Source: Gammaproteobacteria bacterium
GTDB lineage: Bacteria > Pseudomonadota > Gammaproteobacteria > SZUA-152
Assembly (NCBI GenBank): GCA_013152545.1
Contig: JAADGF010000073.1
Coordinates: 1-60,249 of the forward strand
Length of the DNA stretch: 60,249 nt
Direction: 5' to 3'
The translations under genes and the position numbers were made by a program. Each line of letters begins with the position of its first letter. Positions within the stretch are counted from its first letter, which is position 1. Below are positions 17,940 to 26,588 of the stretch, piece after piece. The notes beneath the pieces were generated by a model. The model saw nothing but the letters and a program-made list of their open reading frames with translations. It searched no databases and had not been told where the DNA came from.

Positions 17940-18128
17940 AAAATGATAAATGACTTCCATCTGCATTCCATGGCCGTTGGGTAACTGTACGCACTGCATT
18001 TGCACTTCAATGATTTTTCCAATGAATTTTTTCAACGCACTTTTACAAAAAATAATGTTAGGATAATGGTTTATTGCTTCTCACCAAATAATATTTCGCC
18101 GTTTTACCTTAATGTCGAAATACAAATA

Positions 18129-18977
18129 TTATTTCGACAACCTGCTTAAATAAGCGACGGCAAAATCATATTCAATATTTTTCTTTGCATTCGATTTTAC
18201 AGCTTGCTCAAATGATGACTTGGCAAGCTGACGATTGCCTGCTAACAAAAAATACTGGCCAATATAATAAAAGCCTTCACATAAATATTGTGGCTCCAGG
18301 TTTGTCAGATTTTTACTAAATGCGGCTAAAAACTCCTCTGCCGTTACTTTTCCGGTATACAACTTAATCAAAGCGCCGGGCCAAACATCAAGATCAAGCC
18401 CTTTTGAGTAGCTCTCAAGATCACTATTGGCATTCTTATCCATGTATTTTTGGCTAAGATGCAACCAAAGCATACGATACATATCATCTGGTTTTAAACC
18501 CAAGTAATACCGGTAATCAGCCACCGCATCCTTAAATCGACCCAAGAAAAAACTCAGTGAACCCCGAACAAGGTAAATGGATTTGTTTTTGTCACTTTGA
18601 GTTTGTGCAATACCAAAATCTTTATAGGCTTCTTCATATTTTTCCAATTTAGCGTAGGCGTTACCGCGATTTATATAAGCAGTAACATAATTTCGATTTA
18701 ATGAAATTGCCTGACTAAAATCGTCAATTGCTTTATCAAAATGGCGTAAATCAAAATAATGAACCCCCCGCTCCCTAAAAACATCGGCGAGTGCAGTGCT
18801 TTTTAATCGACCGGAATTAATAACTTTGCTTAACGATGCAATCGTCTCATCAACTGGATATACCTCTTTAATATATCGCTGTGGAACCACTGCCGACACT
18901 GTACCAACAAAAAACAGACAAAAAACAATCATCAGTATATTGTGTTGCACAAGAAATTTTTTATAATTGATAAACAT
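18129..18977 (-). CDS. TPR-repeat protein, exported
   Basis: 282 residues with an N-terminal membrane or signal segment (ILMIVFCLFFVGTVSAV, about 15-31) and several tetratricopeptide repeats from about residue 60 to 260, for example HYFDLRHFDKAIDDFSQAIS, AYINRGNAYAKLEKYEEAYK and the C-terminal YYIGQYFLLAGNRQLAKSSF. The layout resembles the NlpI-like periplasmic TPR adaptors, and the part around RMLWLHLSQKYM also recalls NlpI, but identity is not certain. Function: probably a protein-binding scaffold at the envelope. Confidence 0.7.
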   Translation of the reverse strand: MFINYKKFLVQHNILMIVFCLFFVGTVSAVVPQRYIKEVYPVDETIASLSKVINSGRLKSTALADVFRERGVHYFDLRHFDKAIDDFSQAISLNRNYVTAYINRGNAYAKLEKYEEAYKDFGIAQTQSDKNKSIYLVRGSLSFFLGRFKDAVADYRYYLGLKPDDMYRMLWLHLSQKYMDKNANSDLESYSKGLDLDVWPGALIKLYTGKVTAEEFLAAFSKNLTNLEPQYLCEGFYYIGQYFLLAGNRQLAKSSFEQAVKSNAKKNIEYDFAVAYLSRLSK

Positions 18978-19108
18978 AACATTATTTCACAAGATTAATA
19001 ATTACCATATTATCACTCATTCAAACATTAGCTAAAAACGTAAGCAATGAAAACATAAGACTTATACATCGAAGTCTCTCAGAGCCTCCGCTTCAAACGT
19101 GACTCCCT

Positions 19109-22100
19109 CTAATCTTGCGTTGGAGGTTTAGCCGTAGAATCACTTGCGGCTAACGGTTTATTTTCATAACGGGTAGAATCATTTTCAAATTTTTTCTCCC
19201 GACGCTTAATTTTACGCCAAGCACCGCCCGCCATAAAACGCCCCCATCCCCAGCGTAACCAAACCAATAACGAATAAGCCAGCCATAACGCCCACAACAA
19301 CATTAACAACCGATAGATCATAATTGGCACAGAGAATACCCATACTTTGGGTAACACTTCATCCACATGGTCCTGATACCAGTTAAGCTCTGTGGCAGTA
19401 GAGCCGTTACCTGCAATTTGCATGTGCGGCTGACCTAACAACCCCTGCTGAATGGCGTAAAACAAAATAAAAATTGAAACAACTGTTAGTATTACCACGA
19501 CAATCTGAAAAGTATTAAAAGCATAATCCTTCATTTTTTTCGCTATATTTTGTTTCGCACCCAATGCCAGCAACCAACCAATCACTACGATTGCCAATAT
19601 AATATGCACCTGACTAAGCCCGATACCCAGCAAAGCCCAACTCCAGCTTCGAAGCGGTGTTAATTTTGATCGACTCAAAACAAATGCTGCAAATATAATA
19701 ACCAGCACTATCCCCCAAAACAAAACCGCCGGTCCCAATCGCGGTCCCGCAGTTAACAACACCCACCGATCTTGCCCCAACTGAACCTGCACCGCGCTAT
19801 TGACGCTATCAAGCCCCAGGTCCACCGCTTGAGTAGTGTAATAGTTCACTAACCCTGTGGGTAAACGCCAACGCAAGGAATACTGTTGCTCGCCGGGCTT
19901 TACAGGAAGTGTTACACGACGGCCATCCTGCCGAATCGGCTGTAGTATATTATCGATTTCAACTGCCTCTAATATCGCTCCTGGCGGCAACACAATGCTA
20001 TGTTGCAGACCTTGGCTGCTGCGCAAGTGAAAATTAAGCGTTGTTTCCGTTGCACGTTTCCCAGGTTTTATAACTAACTGACTGCGATCAATAGTGAGCG
20101 TCCTGCCAATAACACCCTCGGGGCGCAAAGTGCTTATGTTGACTTCTTCTCCGGGCAGTGGCCGCCACTCGGGAAGCCATTTATTGCCCATACCCTGATG
20201 ATGGATAACGGGGATACCCGAAAATGTTACATGCCATAACGGGCTCACATCGGCCCGCCAGACCTCTACCCAGTCAGAGGTCCGTGTGGCAACCAGACGA
20301 ATTGACCGTTGTTTGGCCAGCGAGGATACCCAACTAATACTGCGGCGTTGTGGCGGTAAATTAACAAGCGCATTACCTTCTCGTACCTCTATTGACTCTG
20401 AGGTTACTGATTCCCCTTGAATAAGTGGCACCGCTAATACCACGGGCGTATCGGTTGAACTTACTCGGGTTACAGTGGTATGAACACGCCAATCGAGACC
20501 TAAGTAAAGCATACGCTCAATGCGCACAAAGGATGGTAATGGACCTGTCTGTAACTCTTTTGCCTCTGCTATGGATTGTTTTTCCACCCGGGTTAACTGT
20601 ATTTGACGTTCAGGAACACCGTTTTTACGAATACCATCAATTCCCCACCCTTTAGCTTCTACCGTAACGCGGCGCGGAGAAAACGCTAGCGGTAATTGAA
20701 AATAGCTTCGGTTTGGCACCACGCCGGAAAGCTGAATACGGTGAATGCCTTTGGCGAGAGTAATCCATAGCTCGCCGTTTTCAACACGCATTAAACTTCG
20801 AGCACTTTTACCATTGACCATTACCTGACTCGGAAGCCATTGCTGTTCTTGCGCCGGTAACGGCATGGCAATGAGTTGTTGCGCATGAACATCAACCGTA
20901 ATATCCAGTTTTTCATTTAATATTTTCACGGACATACTGGGCGATTGCGCGCAAGTCGGTAAGCACTCAGGCAATACCGTTAACCTGTTTTTTAATTCCT
21001 TGAGTAACCCAGTGGGTGGAAAATCAGCACTTACCGGCTGCGATACCAACGATAATACCGGCATGATGAAAAACAAAGGTAAAATACCAAGCAACGCTTT
21101 TTTTGCCGTTTGTTTAGTCTTCTGGCTTGGTTTTGCAATAACCCCCATAACCAGCAAACACATCAACGCTAAAAATAATACAGCCAAAAATTTTACGGCC
21201 ATGTTAACGTTAGGCGACATATAGAGAAAATCAATTGTCTGTTGCTGATCACTGGGGCCATTCCAACGTAAATGCACACTATTCCATTGCCAACTGGGTA
21301 AACCGGGGCCTGTTTGAACAATCGCGTTGGGATCAATGCTCTGTAGTTCTTTTTCGGCAGTCACAACGCTTAATTTGTGTTTTGCTAACATCGACGGTGG
21401 TGCTAGAGAACTAACCGCTGCGTCTGATTCAGCCGCAACACCGCTCATCAGTTCAGCCTGATCAAGGCGGAGTAGCGTGTCATTGTTAAATATTTTCCAA
21501 GGTCGTTCTAATTGAGGGTAAATACCGGTACGAACCGCGTCCACCATAAACGGGACACTAATGACCAGCAATGCCAGAATGCTAAGATTACGATAACTCA
21601 CAATGACATACCGAACCCAGTTATCCGGAACCACTCTTACCAGTGCAATTGCAATAAAAACATGAATCCAAATATACCTTGGCGCATCCAATGGCTCCTG
21701 CCAAATCAGTACAAACGCGATTAATGCCACCAAGCCCCATAACACGCCCCATAAGCGATAAACGGCTAACGCCAGAATCAACACTAAAAATAAATCCAGT
21801 AATGTCCAACTCTGTAACCAGGTATTCGGGTTATTGTCCACACCGTTAACTGCAAATAAACGCCAGCCAGGCGGCAACTGCAAGGTGGTGTCAATGGTTT
21901 GAAAATCTTGCTGCCAACCAACCACTGGTAGCTTGGCGATCGACTTTTCATAACGTGAATCAGCAGACACATTAATCAGGCCTTGTCGTACTTCTACACC
22001 TTTGTTATTAGAACCGGGTAACTGGGTAATGAATTGAGCATCGCCGTCAACCACGATACGGCCAAGTTCAAGCGATGGAATTGCCTCCAGGCGCCAACCC

Positions 22101-23242
22101 CGGGTCATGGTACCGGTAATATCATCTTTCAGTGTATATCCCCCGCCATCAAAATCCAGCCATAACTGACGGCGAAGTTGCAGCGTATCAGGCTCGGGAT
22201 CTGGGTCCCCTCGACGAATTTCGTTCAGTTCCAGTGTGTCCTGTGATTTTAGCTGATAAGCGGGCAAGCTTTTCCAGGATAGCGGTAAATTGGTTTGCAA
22301 AGTATCAATTGCGGGTACTCCGCTGATTTCCACTAAACGTAAATGATTTCGTGCATCAAACACCCAAATTTCCGATTCCGGCCAAGGCGGCAGTGTCGCT
22401 CGCAATGTAATTTCATTTAAAGTATTCACGTAACGCACAGTTAATTCCACCGACCAACGACCAGGCCTGACTTGCATACGTAACTGGCCATCTGGCTCCA
22501 ATCGGGCAGGTAGCTGGCTGATTAGCTGCAATGGGATGGCATCATCCAGTAGGGCCTGCCCCAGTAATACTTCACGTTGATTTCCCGATACATTAATGTC
22601 CAGGCGAGTCACTACGGTAAATGGAATGTCATCTATTAATTTACGATAAACCTGTATCTCTAAATGATCACCTTTTTGCGATTCACCCGTTTCTTCCAAA
22701 TCCGTTTTGCTGATCCATAGCTGCCCGGCACTATCAATATTGGGGTCAGAGATTTTCTGCTGGTTTAACGTTAAGTCAATGAGTGCGGTGTTTTTAGCAA
22801 TGGCAAGTGACTTTGGTTGTTCATCCCAAACAAACTCCCCTTTTATTTTGTAATGACCTGGCGCCAATTGAATTTGAGGCTTACCGTGACGTTCTGCAAC
22901 CAAGGCTTTTTTGTTGTTCACCGTCACCGACTGTGGCCAATGCTTCACACTACCTGGCAGTAAAATCCAGCTCTCCTGGAACACTTGCCACTGCTGTTCA
23001 AAATAACCGCTAGTATTTTCAATATTCAACTGTAACCATGTAGGCCAGGCACATAACCGTTGCTGAACATTGTTATAGGAAAAAGGACAGTCCCGGTTAT
23101 CCACACCGTGCAATACCCATCCAGCCCATGGTTTAAGGGTATCGGGTATCTCATTATCCGTAATGGGCTTTGCAGCCAGCGCGGCTGTCACGGATAACAC
23201 TGAAGACAGTATAAGGTAAAACAAAAACGTCGCTAATCGCAT
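19109..23242 (-). CDS. Large multi-domain inner-membrane protein of unknown function
   Basis: A 1377-residue protein with a clear signal peptide (1-23, ending ALAA). Residues 24-475 form a long beta-rich periplasmic part. A group of hydrophobic helices follows at about 480-565, a short periplasmic stretch to about 675, and two helices at about 680-740. A second large beta-rich periplasmic part spans about 740-1180. A C-terminal membrane group lies at about 1190-1345, with a basic then Thr/Lys-rich cytoplasmic tail. No catalytic motif is evident. The beta-rich parts hold many PGxY/PGxW turns (APGHYKIKG, PPGWRLFAVNG), suggesting a binding or scaffold role in the periplasm. I recognise it only as a conserved hypothetical type. 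Confidence 0.7.
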   Translation of the reverse strand: MRLATFLFYLILSSVLSVTAALAAKPITDNEIPDTLKPWAGWVLHGVDNRDCPFSYNNVQQRLCAWPTWLQLNIENTSGYFEQQWQVFQESWILLPGSVKHWPQSVTVNNKKALVAERHGKPQIQLAPGHYKIKGEFVWDEQPKSLAIAKNTALIDLTLNQQKISDPNIDSAGQLWISKTDLEETGESQKGDHLEIQVYRKLIDDIPFTVVTRLDINVSGNQREVLLGQALLDDAIPLQLISQLPARLEPDGQLRMQVRPGRWSVELTVRYVNTLNEITLRATLPPWPESEIWVFDARNHLRLVEISGVPAIDTLQTNLPLSWKSLPAYQLKSQDTLELNEIRRGDPDPEPDTLQLRRQLWLDFDGGGYTLKDDITGTMTRGWRLEAIPSLELGRIVVDGDAQFITQLPGSNNKGVEVRQGLINVSADSRYEKSIAKLPVVGWQQDFQTIDTTLQLPPGWRLFAVNGVDNNPNTWLQSWTLLDLFLVLILALAVYRLWGVLWGLVALIAFVLIWQEPLDAPRYIWIHVFIAIALVRVVPDNWVRYVIVSYRNLSILALLVISVPFMVDAVRTGIYPQLERPWKIFNNDTLLRLDQAELMSGVAAESDAAVSSLAPPSMLAKHKLSVVTAEKELQSIDPNAIVQTGPGLPSWQWNSVHLRWNGPSDQQQTIDFLYMSPNVNMAVKFLAVLFLALMCLLVMGVIAKPSQKTKQTAKKALLGILPLFFIMPVLSLVSQPVSADFPPTGLLKELKNRLTVLPECLPTCAQSPSMSVKILNEKLDITVDVHAQQLIAMPLPAQEQQWLPSQVMVNGKSARSLMRVENGELWITLAKGIHRIQLSGVVPNRSYFQLPLAFSPRRVTVEAKGWGIDGIRKNGVPERQIQLTRVEKQSIAEAKELQTGPLPSFVRIERMLYLGLDWRVHTTVTRVSSTDTPVVLAVPLIQGESVTSESIEVREGNALVNLPPQRRSISWVSSLAKQRSIRLVATRTSDWVEVWRADVSPLWHVTFSGIPVIHHQGMGNKWLPEWRPLPGEEVNISTLRPEGVIGRTLTIDRSQLVIKPGKRATETTLNFHLRSSQGLQHSIVLPPGAILEAVEIDNILQPIRQDGRRVTLPVKPGEQQYSLRWRLPTGLVNYYTTQAVDLGLDSVNSAVQVQLGQDRWVLLTAGPRLGPAVLFWGIVLVIIFAAFVLSRSKLTPLRSWSWALLGIGLSQVHIILAIVVIGWLLALGAKQNIAKKMKDYAFNTFQIVVVILTVVSIFILFYAIQQGLLGQPHMQIAGNGSTATELNWYQDHVDEVLPKVWVFSVPIMIYRLLMLLWALWLAYSLLVWLRWGWGRFMAGGAWRKIKRREKKFENDSTRYENKPLAASDSTAKPPTQD

Positions 23243-23419
23243 GTAAAATATGTCCTATGCAGTCATGGTGGTGTGTATGCTCTCTCTTTTAAGAAGCAAA
23301 CTCAAGCCGCCAGTTGCCACTCACTCATCAATGCACAATTATCGCATAATGCAGGCAATCGAGCTGCAAGTGATAACGCACCTTTCAAATCAAACATAAA
23401 AAGCAAAGAAGCGACAATA

Positions 23420-24376
23420 TTAGATGCCGTGCGTTCCCTTGTGACGGCGGCTATTCTCGGACAGGCTCCGGTCCTCCTCGCGAAACAATACACCTAACGT
23501 TTCTCTGGAGGGTGCAAACCAATAAGCACCACTGATTGCTTTGCTAAACTCAATTAAGCGGTCGTGTTTGTTATCACCTGAAACACCAAACATACGCTGT
23601 AATATGACCTCAAATCGCATCAATTGGCAGGAAAAAGCGATAAAATATAAACCGTGCTGGGCAACCGTACCATAGGGTGCACTACGTCGGTAAATTTTCA
23701 AGGCTGTATTATCCAATTTGACATCGGTGCGACTGACATGAGAATTCGACGGCATATCAGCACCAGAAAATTCCACACTATCCGGTTTTGTACGACCAAT
23801 GACCTTTTCCTGTTCAGCTTGTGATAACTGGTTGAACCTTGCCAGATCATGCACCCACTGTTGTGTCAGCACAAAACTGCCCCCTTCACCCGGTTCACCT
23901 ACAGGTATGAGCGCCGCTACACGGGCATCTTCACCCGTGGGATTGGCCGAACCATCCACAAAACCGGTCAAATCCCTGGAATCATGGTATTTAAAACCGA
24001 TCAGTTCCAATTCAAGCTTGGCAATAGACTGCAAACAGTGCTGAACAGCTAGCGCCTGATCAAAGTTACTGTCATGGTGGGCGCTATGAATCCAAACTAA
24101 AATATCATTTTGTGTGCTGGGTAACATATAACCATCAACACCATTGAGGCTTTCAAAAGATTTCAGCCCGATTTCTCCCGCCGACGGCGATAATAATTCC
24201 CAGGTATTTTTGCCAAAAGCAACAACAACTTCAACATCATGCGCTGAAAACGAACTTAACACCGGTGATAAGGCCGTAATTAATGTTTTATTGTCGATAT
24301 TTGAATGCAGCTTATATTCTAAAAAATAATGGTGAATACTGTTTTCATTAAATATTGATGTCTGCGGTGTGGTCAT
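23420..24376 (-). CDS. DyP-type haem peroxidase (YfeX-like)
   Basis: A dye-decolourising-type peroxidase of 318 residues that uses haem and hydrogen peroxide. The diagnostic GxxDG motif is GFVDGSANPTGED near residue 148, giving the distal catalytic aspartate. A histidine in SNSHVSRTD (about 216) fits the proximal haem ligand. The late segment YGTVAQHGLYFIAFSCQ is typical of this family. There is no signal peptide, so it should be cytoplasmic, like YfeX. It is apparently a single-gene unit. The family's natural substrate is unsettled. Confidence 0.85.
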   Translation of the reverse strand: MTTPQTSIFNENSIHHYFLEYKLHSNIDNKTLITALSPVLSSFSAHDVEVVVAFGKNTWELLSPSAGEIGLKSFESLNGVDGYMLPSTQNDILVWIHSAHHDSNFDQALAVQHCLQSIAKLELELIGFKYHDSRDLTGFVDGSANPTGEDARVAALIPVGEPGEGGSFVLTQQWVHDLARFNQLSQAEQEKVIGRTKPDSVEFSGADMPSNSHVSRTDVKLDNTALKIYRRSAPYGTVAQHGLYFIAFSCQLMRFEVILQRMFGVSGDNKHDRLIEFSKAISGAYWFAPSRETLGVLFREEDRSLSENSRRHKGTHGI

Positions 24377-24845
24377 GCGAGCCCCCTGGTTTAATCGATT
24401 AGGTGATATTTTAGCTTTAATCGAATTCGTGTAAAAATACCGCTAACAGCGCAGTTGAGCAATTAAAGTTAAGCAATAACATGGTCACCGTAATATCGAT
24501 TCAGCTTATGCAATATGCCATCCAACCCCACTGAAACCTTGGCGAGATTTAGTAAACCTCATTATCATACCTCAAATTTTCAAGTTCATTGTTTGCAATA
24601 AAATTATTAATATCAATGTTGAATGCCGTCGCATGCTGCCTCTTTGAATGAAGCGGAAAAAGCGCAATATATGCTAATGCAACCTTAAAAACGAAATACT
24701 GCACATTCACGTTTTCCATACCCAATTAACCATTTAATTACCAAGGAAATACTGACTATTGACCTCGGGTAATTTCTTGGATAGGCTCATACTCTTACTA
24801 AAATTCACCTGAAAATTAATTATAGACAACTGATAAGGAGTAACG
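24377..24845. other. AT-rich intergenic region
   Basis: About 470 bases with no convincing coding frame. It carries the promoter of the peroxidase gene on one side and of the small peptide gene on the other; I cannot point to clear -35/-10 pairs. Confidence 0.4.
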
Positions 24846-24926
24846 ATGGAGCTAGCAATAATATTATTCATAGGCCTGTTTTTATTAGCAATGTACGGTG
24901 CTTTCAGCGACAACAAAAAAACCTAA
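24846..24926 (+). CDS. Small single-helix membrane peptide (26 aa)
   Basis: A 26-codon frame beginning MELAIILFIGLFLLAMYG and ending with the polar tail SDNKKT. One transmembrane helix (about residues 3-18) with a positive end fits a small inner-membrane protein like those that bind larger membrane complexes. Support: a strong ribosome site (AAGGAG, seven bases before the ATG) and a Rho-independent terminator about 40 bases after the stop. I cannot link it to a known family such as CydX or KdpF. Confidence 0.6.
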   Translation: MELAIILFIGLFLLAMYGAFSDNKKT

Positions 24927-24967
24927 ACGGCACTTATACAATAGCAAATACAATGGTAAACAACATG

Positions 24968-25005
24968 AAAAAGCCGGTTCGACTCACTTTGGACTGGCTT
25001 TTTTT
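24968..25005. terminator. Bidirectional Rho-independent terminator
   Basis: AAAAAGCC pairs with GGCTTTTT and the stem continues inward with some G-T pairs; a T run follows on the plus strand and the leading A run serves the minus strand. It can end the small peptide transcript and that of the aas-lplT-aminopeptidase unit coming from the other side. Confidence 0.8.
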
Positions 25006-25052
25006 ATGCCCATACGGTGAATTCAGATTCCGTGCATTGGAAATACCATGCA

Positions 25053-26360
25053 TTAATCAACCTCACTCCCATAAAACTCCCGCATCACCTTATACAGATA
25101 ATAGGCATCCTGAACACCCGCCATTTCACGAATAGAATGCATTGCTAATTGCGGCACCCCAACATCCAGAGTTTTAACGCCAATACCACTGGCAGTTATC
25201 GGACCGATAGTACTGCCACAAGCCATATCGTTTCGAACAACAAAAGATTGCACTGGCACTCCTGCTTGTTTACAAAGATGCCGAAACAATGCACTTGTTT
25301 CACTATTGGTAGCATACCGTTGGTTAGCATTTACCTTAATTACCGGTCCTCGATTCATTAACGGACCGTGGCATTCATCATGCTTGTCGAGGTAATTCGG
25401 GTGAACACCATGGGCATTATCTGCCGAAACCAGGTAGGAACGATCGATCATGCGGCTTAATTTTTGATGATCCCCGGCAATCCTTTCCAATACCGACTTA
25501 AGAAAAGGCCCTTGTGCGCCTGACGCAGATACACTTCCCACCTCTTCGTGATCATTGCACACCAAAAGCGATGTTATTTTATTCTCCACGCTGTTATTCA
25601 TATTGACTAAACTGGCAAGTCCCACATAACAACTTAATAAATTATCCAATCTCGCACTGCTGATAAATTCTGCTTTCAAACCAACAAGCGCCGGCGCTTG
25701 GGTATCATAAAAACATAACTCGTAATCCAATACTTGGTCCACATTGCATTTTGAGTCATTGCTGAGTAATTTTTCTTTTAACAGCGCCCTTACATCCTTT
25801 TTTTCCGTTTCTGGCAATTGCAATATAATTGGCGATAAATTTTCCTGAGCATTAATACTGCGCGACGAATTTGCGTTACGATCAAGATGAATCGCTAAAC
25901 TGGGAATAATAGCGATAGCTTGTTTAAAATCAATAAGGCAGCTATGCAACTGCTGATGTTTGGTAACATAACTCACCCGCCCGGCTAACGACAAGTCCCG
26001 GTCAAACCAGGGATTCAACAACACACCACCATATACTTCGACACCCAGTTGCCAATAACCTTTCCGGTTTTTACTCGGATTTGGCTTCAGCTTTAAACAA
26101 GGACTGTCGGTATGCGCCCCCACCATGCGTAAACCAGTCCGAATGACATCATTATTACCCATGCGAAAAGCAATAATTGAAGAACCATTACGAATAACAT
26201 AATAGTGATGGGCCGGCAACAAATCCCAGTGATCAGCCTCCTTCAATTCGATAAACCCTGACTGCTGCAATATTTTCTGCATATTTAACACAGCATGGAA
26301 TGGCGTCGGGGAGTGTTGAATAAAATTCATTAACGTGGTGGTGAATTTAGATTGTTGCAT
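25053..26360 (-). CDS. apeB: M18 family aminopeptidase
   Basis: A cytoplasmic zinc aminopeptidase of 435 residues that takes residues, often acidic ones, from peptide N-termini. Metal and catalytic motifs of the M18 family are present: MVGAHTDSPCLKLKP (about residue 80), CNDHEEVGSVSASGA (about 270), VSADNAHGVHPNY (about 315) and MACGSTIGPITASG (about 385). AGGG precedes the start, and this site lies within the 3' end of the truncated lplT. It is the last gene after aas and the lplT remnant; their joint transcription appears to result from the lplT deletion. Confidence 0.93.
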   Translation of the reverse strand: MQQSKFTTTLMNFIQHSPTPFHAVLNMQKILQQSGFIELKEADHWDLLPAHHYYVIRNGSSIIAFRMGNNDVIRTGLRMVGAHTDSPCLKLKPNPSKNRKGYWQLGVEVYGGVLLNPWFDRDLSLAGRVSYVTKHQQLHSCLIDFKQAIAIIPSLAIHLDRNANSSRSINAQENLSPIILQLPETEKKDVRALLKEKLLSNDSKCNVDQVLDYELCFYDTQAPALVGLKAEFISSARLDNLLSCYVGLASLVNMNNSVENKITSLLVCNDHEEVGSVSASGAQGPFLKSVLERIAGDHQKLSRMIDRSYLVSADNAHGVHPNYLDKHDECHGPLMNRGPVIKVNANQRYATNSETSALFRHLCKQAGVPVQSFVVRNDMACGSTIGPITASGIGVKTLDVGVPQLAMHSIREMAGVQDAYYLYKVMREFYGSEVD

Positions 26361-26363
26361 TAC

Positions 26364-26588
26364 TTACCCTATTGATTGATGATATACCCATAACGATTGA
26401 TATTTAGGGCCCAGCCATGGCACAATGGCAACATAAACCACAAGAAACGATGCTTGCAACACAAGCATATACCGCGACACAGGTTCCCCCAATTGGAATA
26501 CCAATGTTATTGCAGTAAATAACGACGCGTTGTCAGCAAAGGCTGTCAAAAACTGTGCAATAAGCACTAAGTAAATATCTTTTTTCAT
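26364..26588 (-). pseudogene. lplT: Truncated lysophospholipid transporter lplT
   Basis: Only 74 residues remain. The first about 60 match the start of LplT, the MFS flippase that brings lysophospholipids to Aas: FLTAFADNASLFTAITLVF, then LLQASFLVVYVAIVPWLGP. After PWLGP the frame runs into KYQSLWVYHQSIG and stops, where an intact gene would continue for some 320 residues. The start overlaps the end of aas by 4 bp (ATGA), the usual coupled arrangement. A deletion fused the remnant to the region just upstream of the aminopeptidase gene. The leftover two helices are unlikely to transport anything. Confidence 0.85.
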
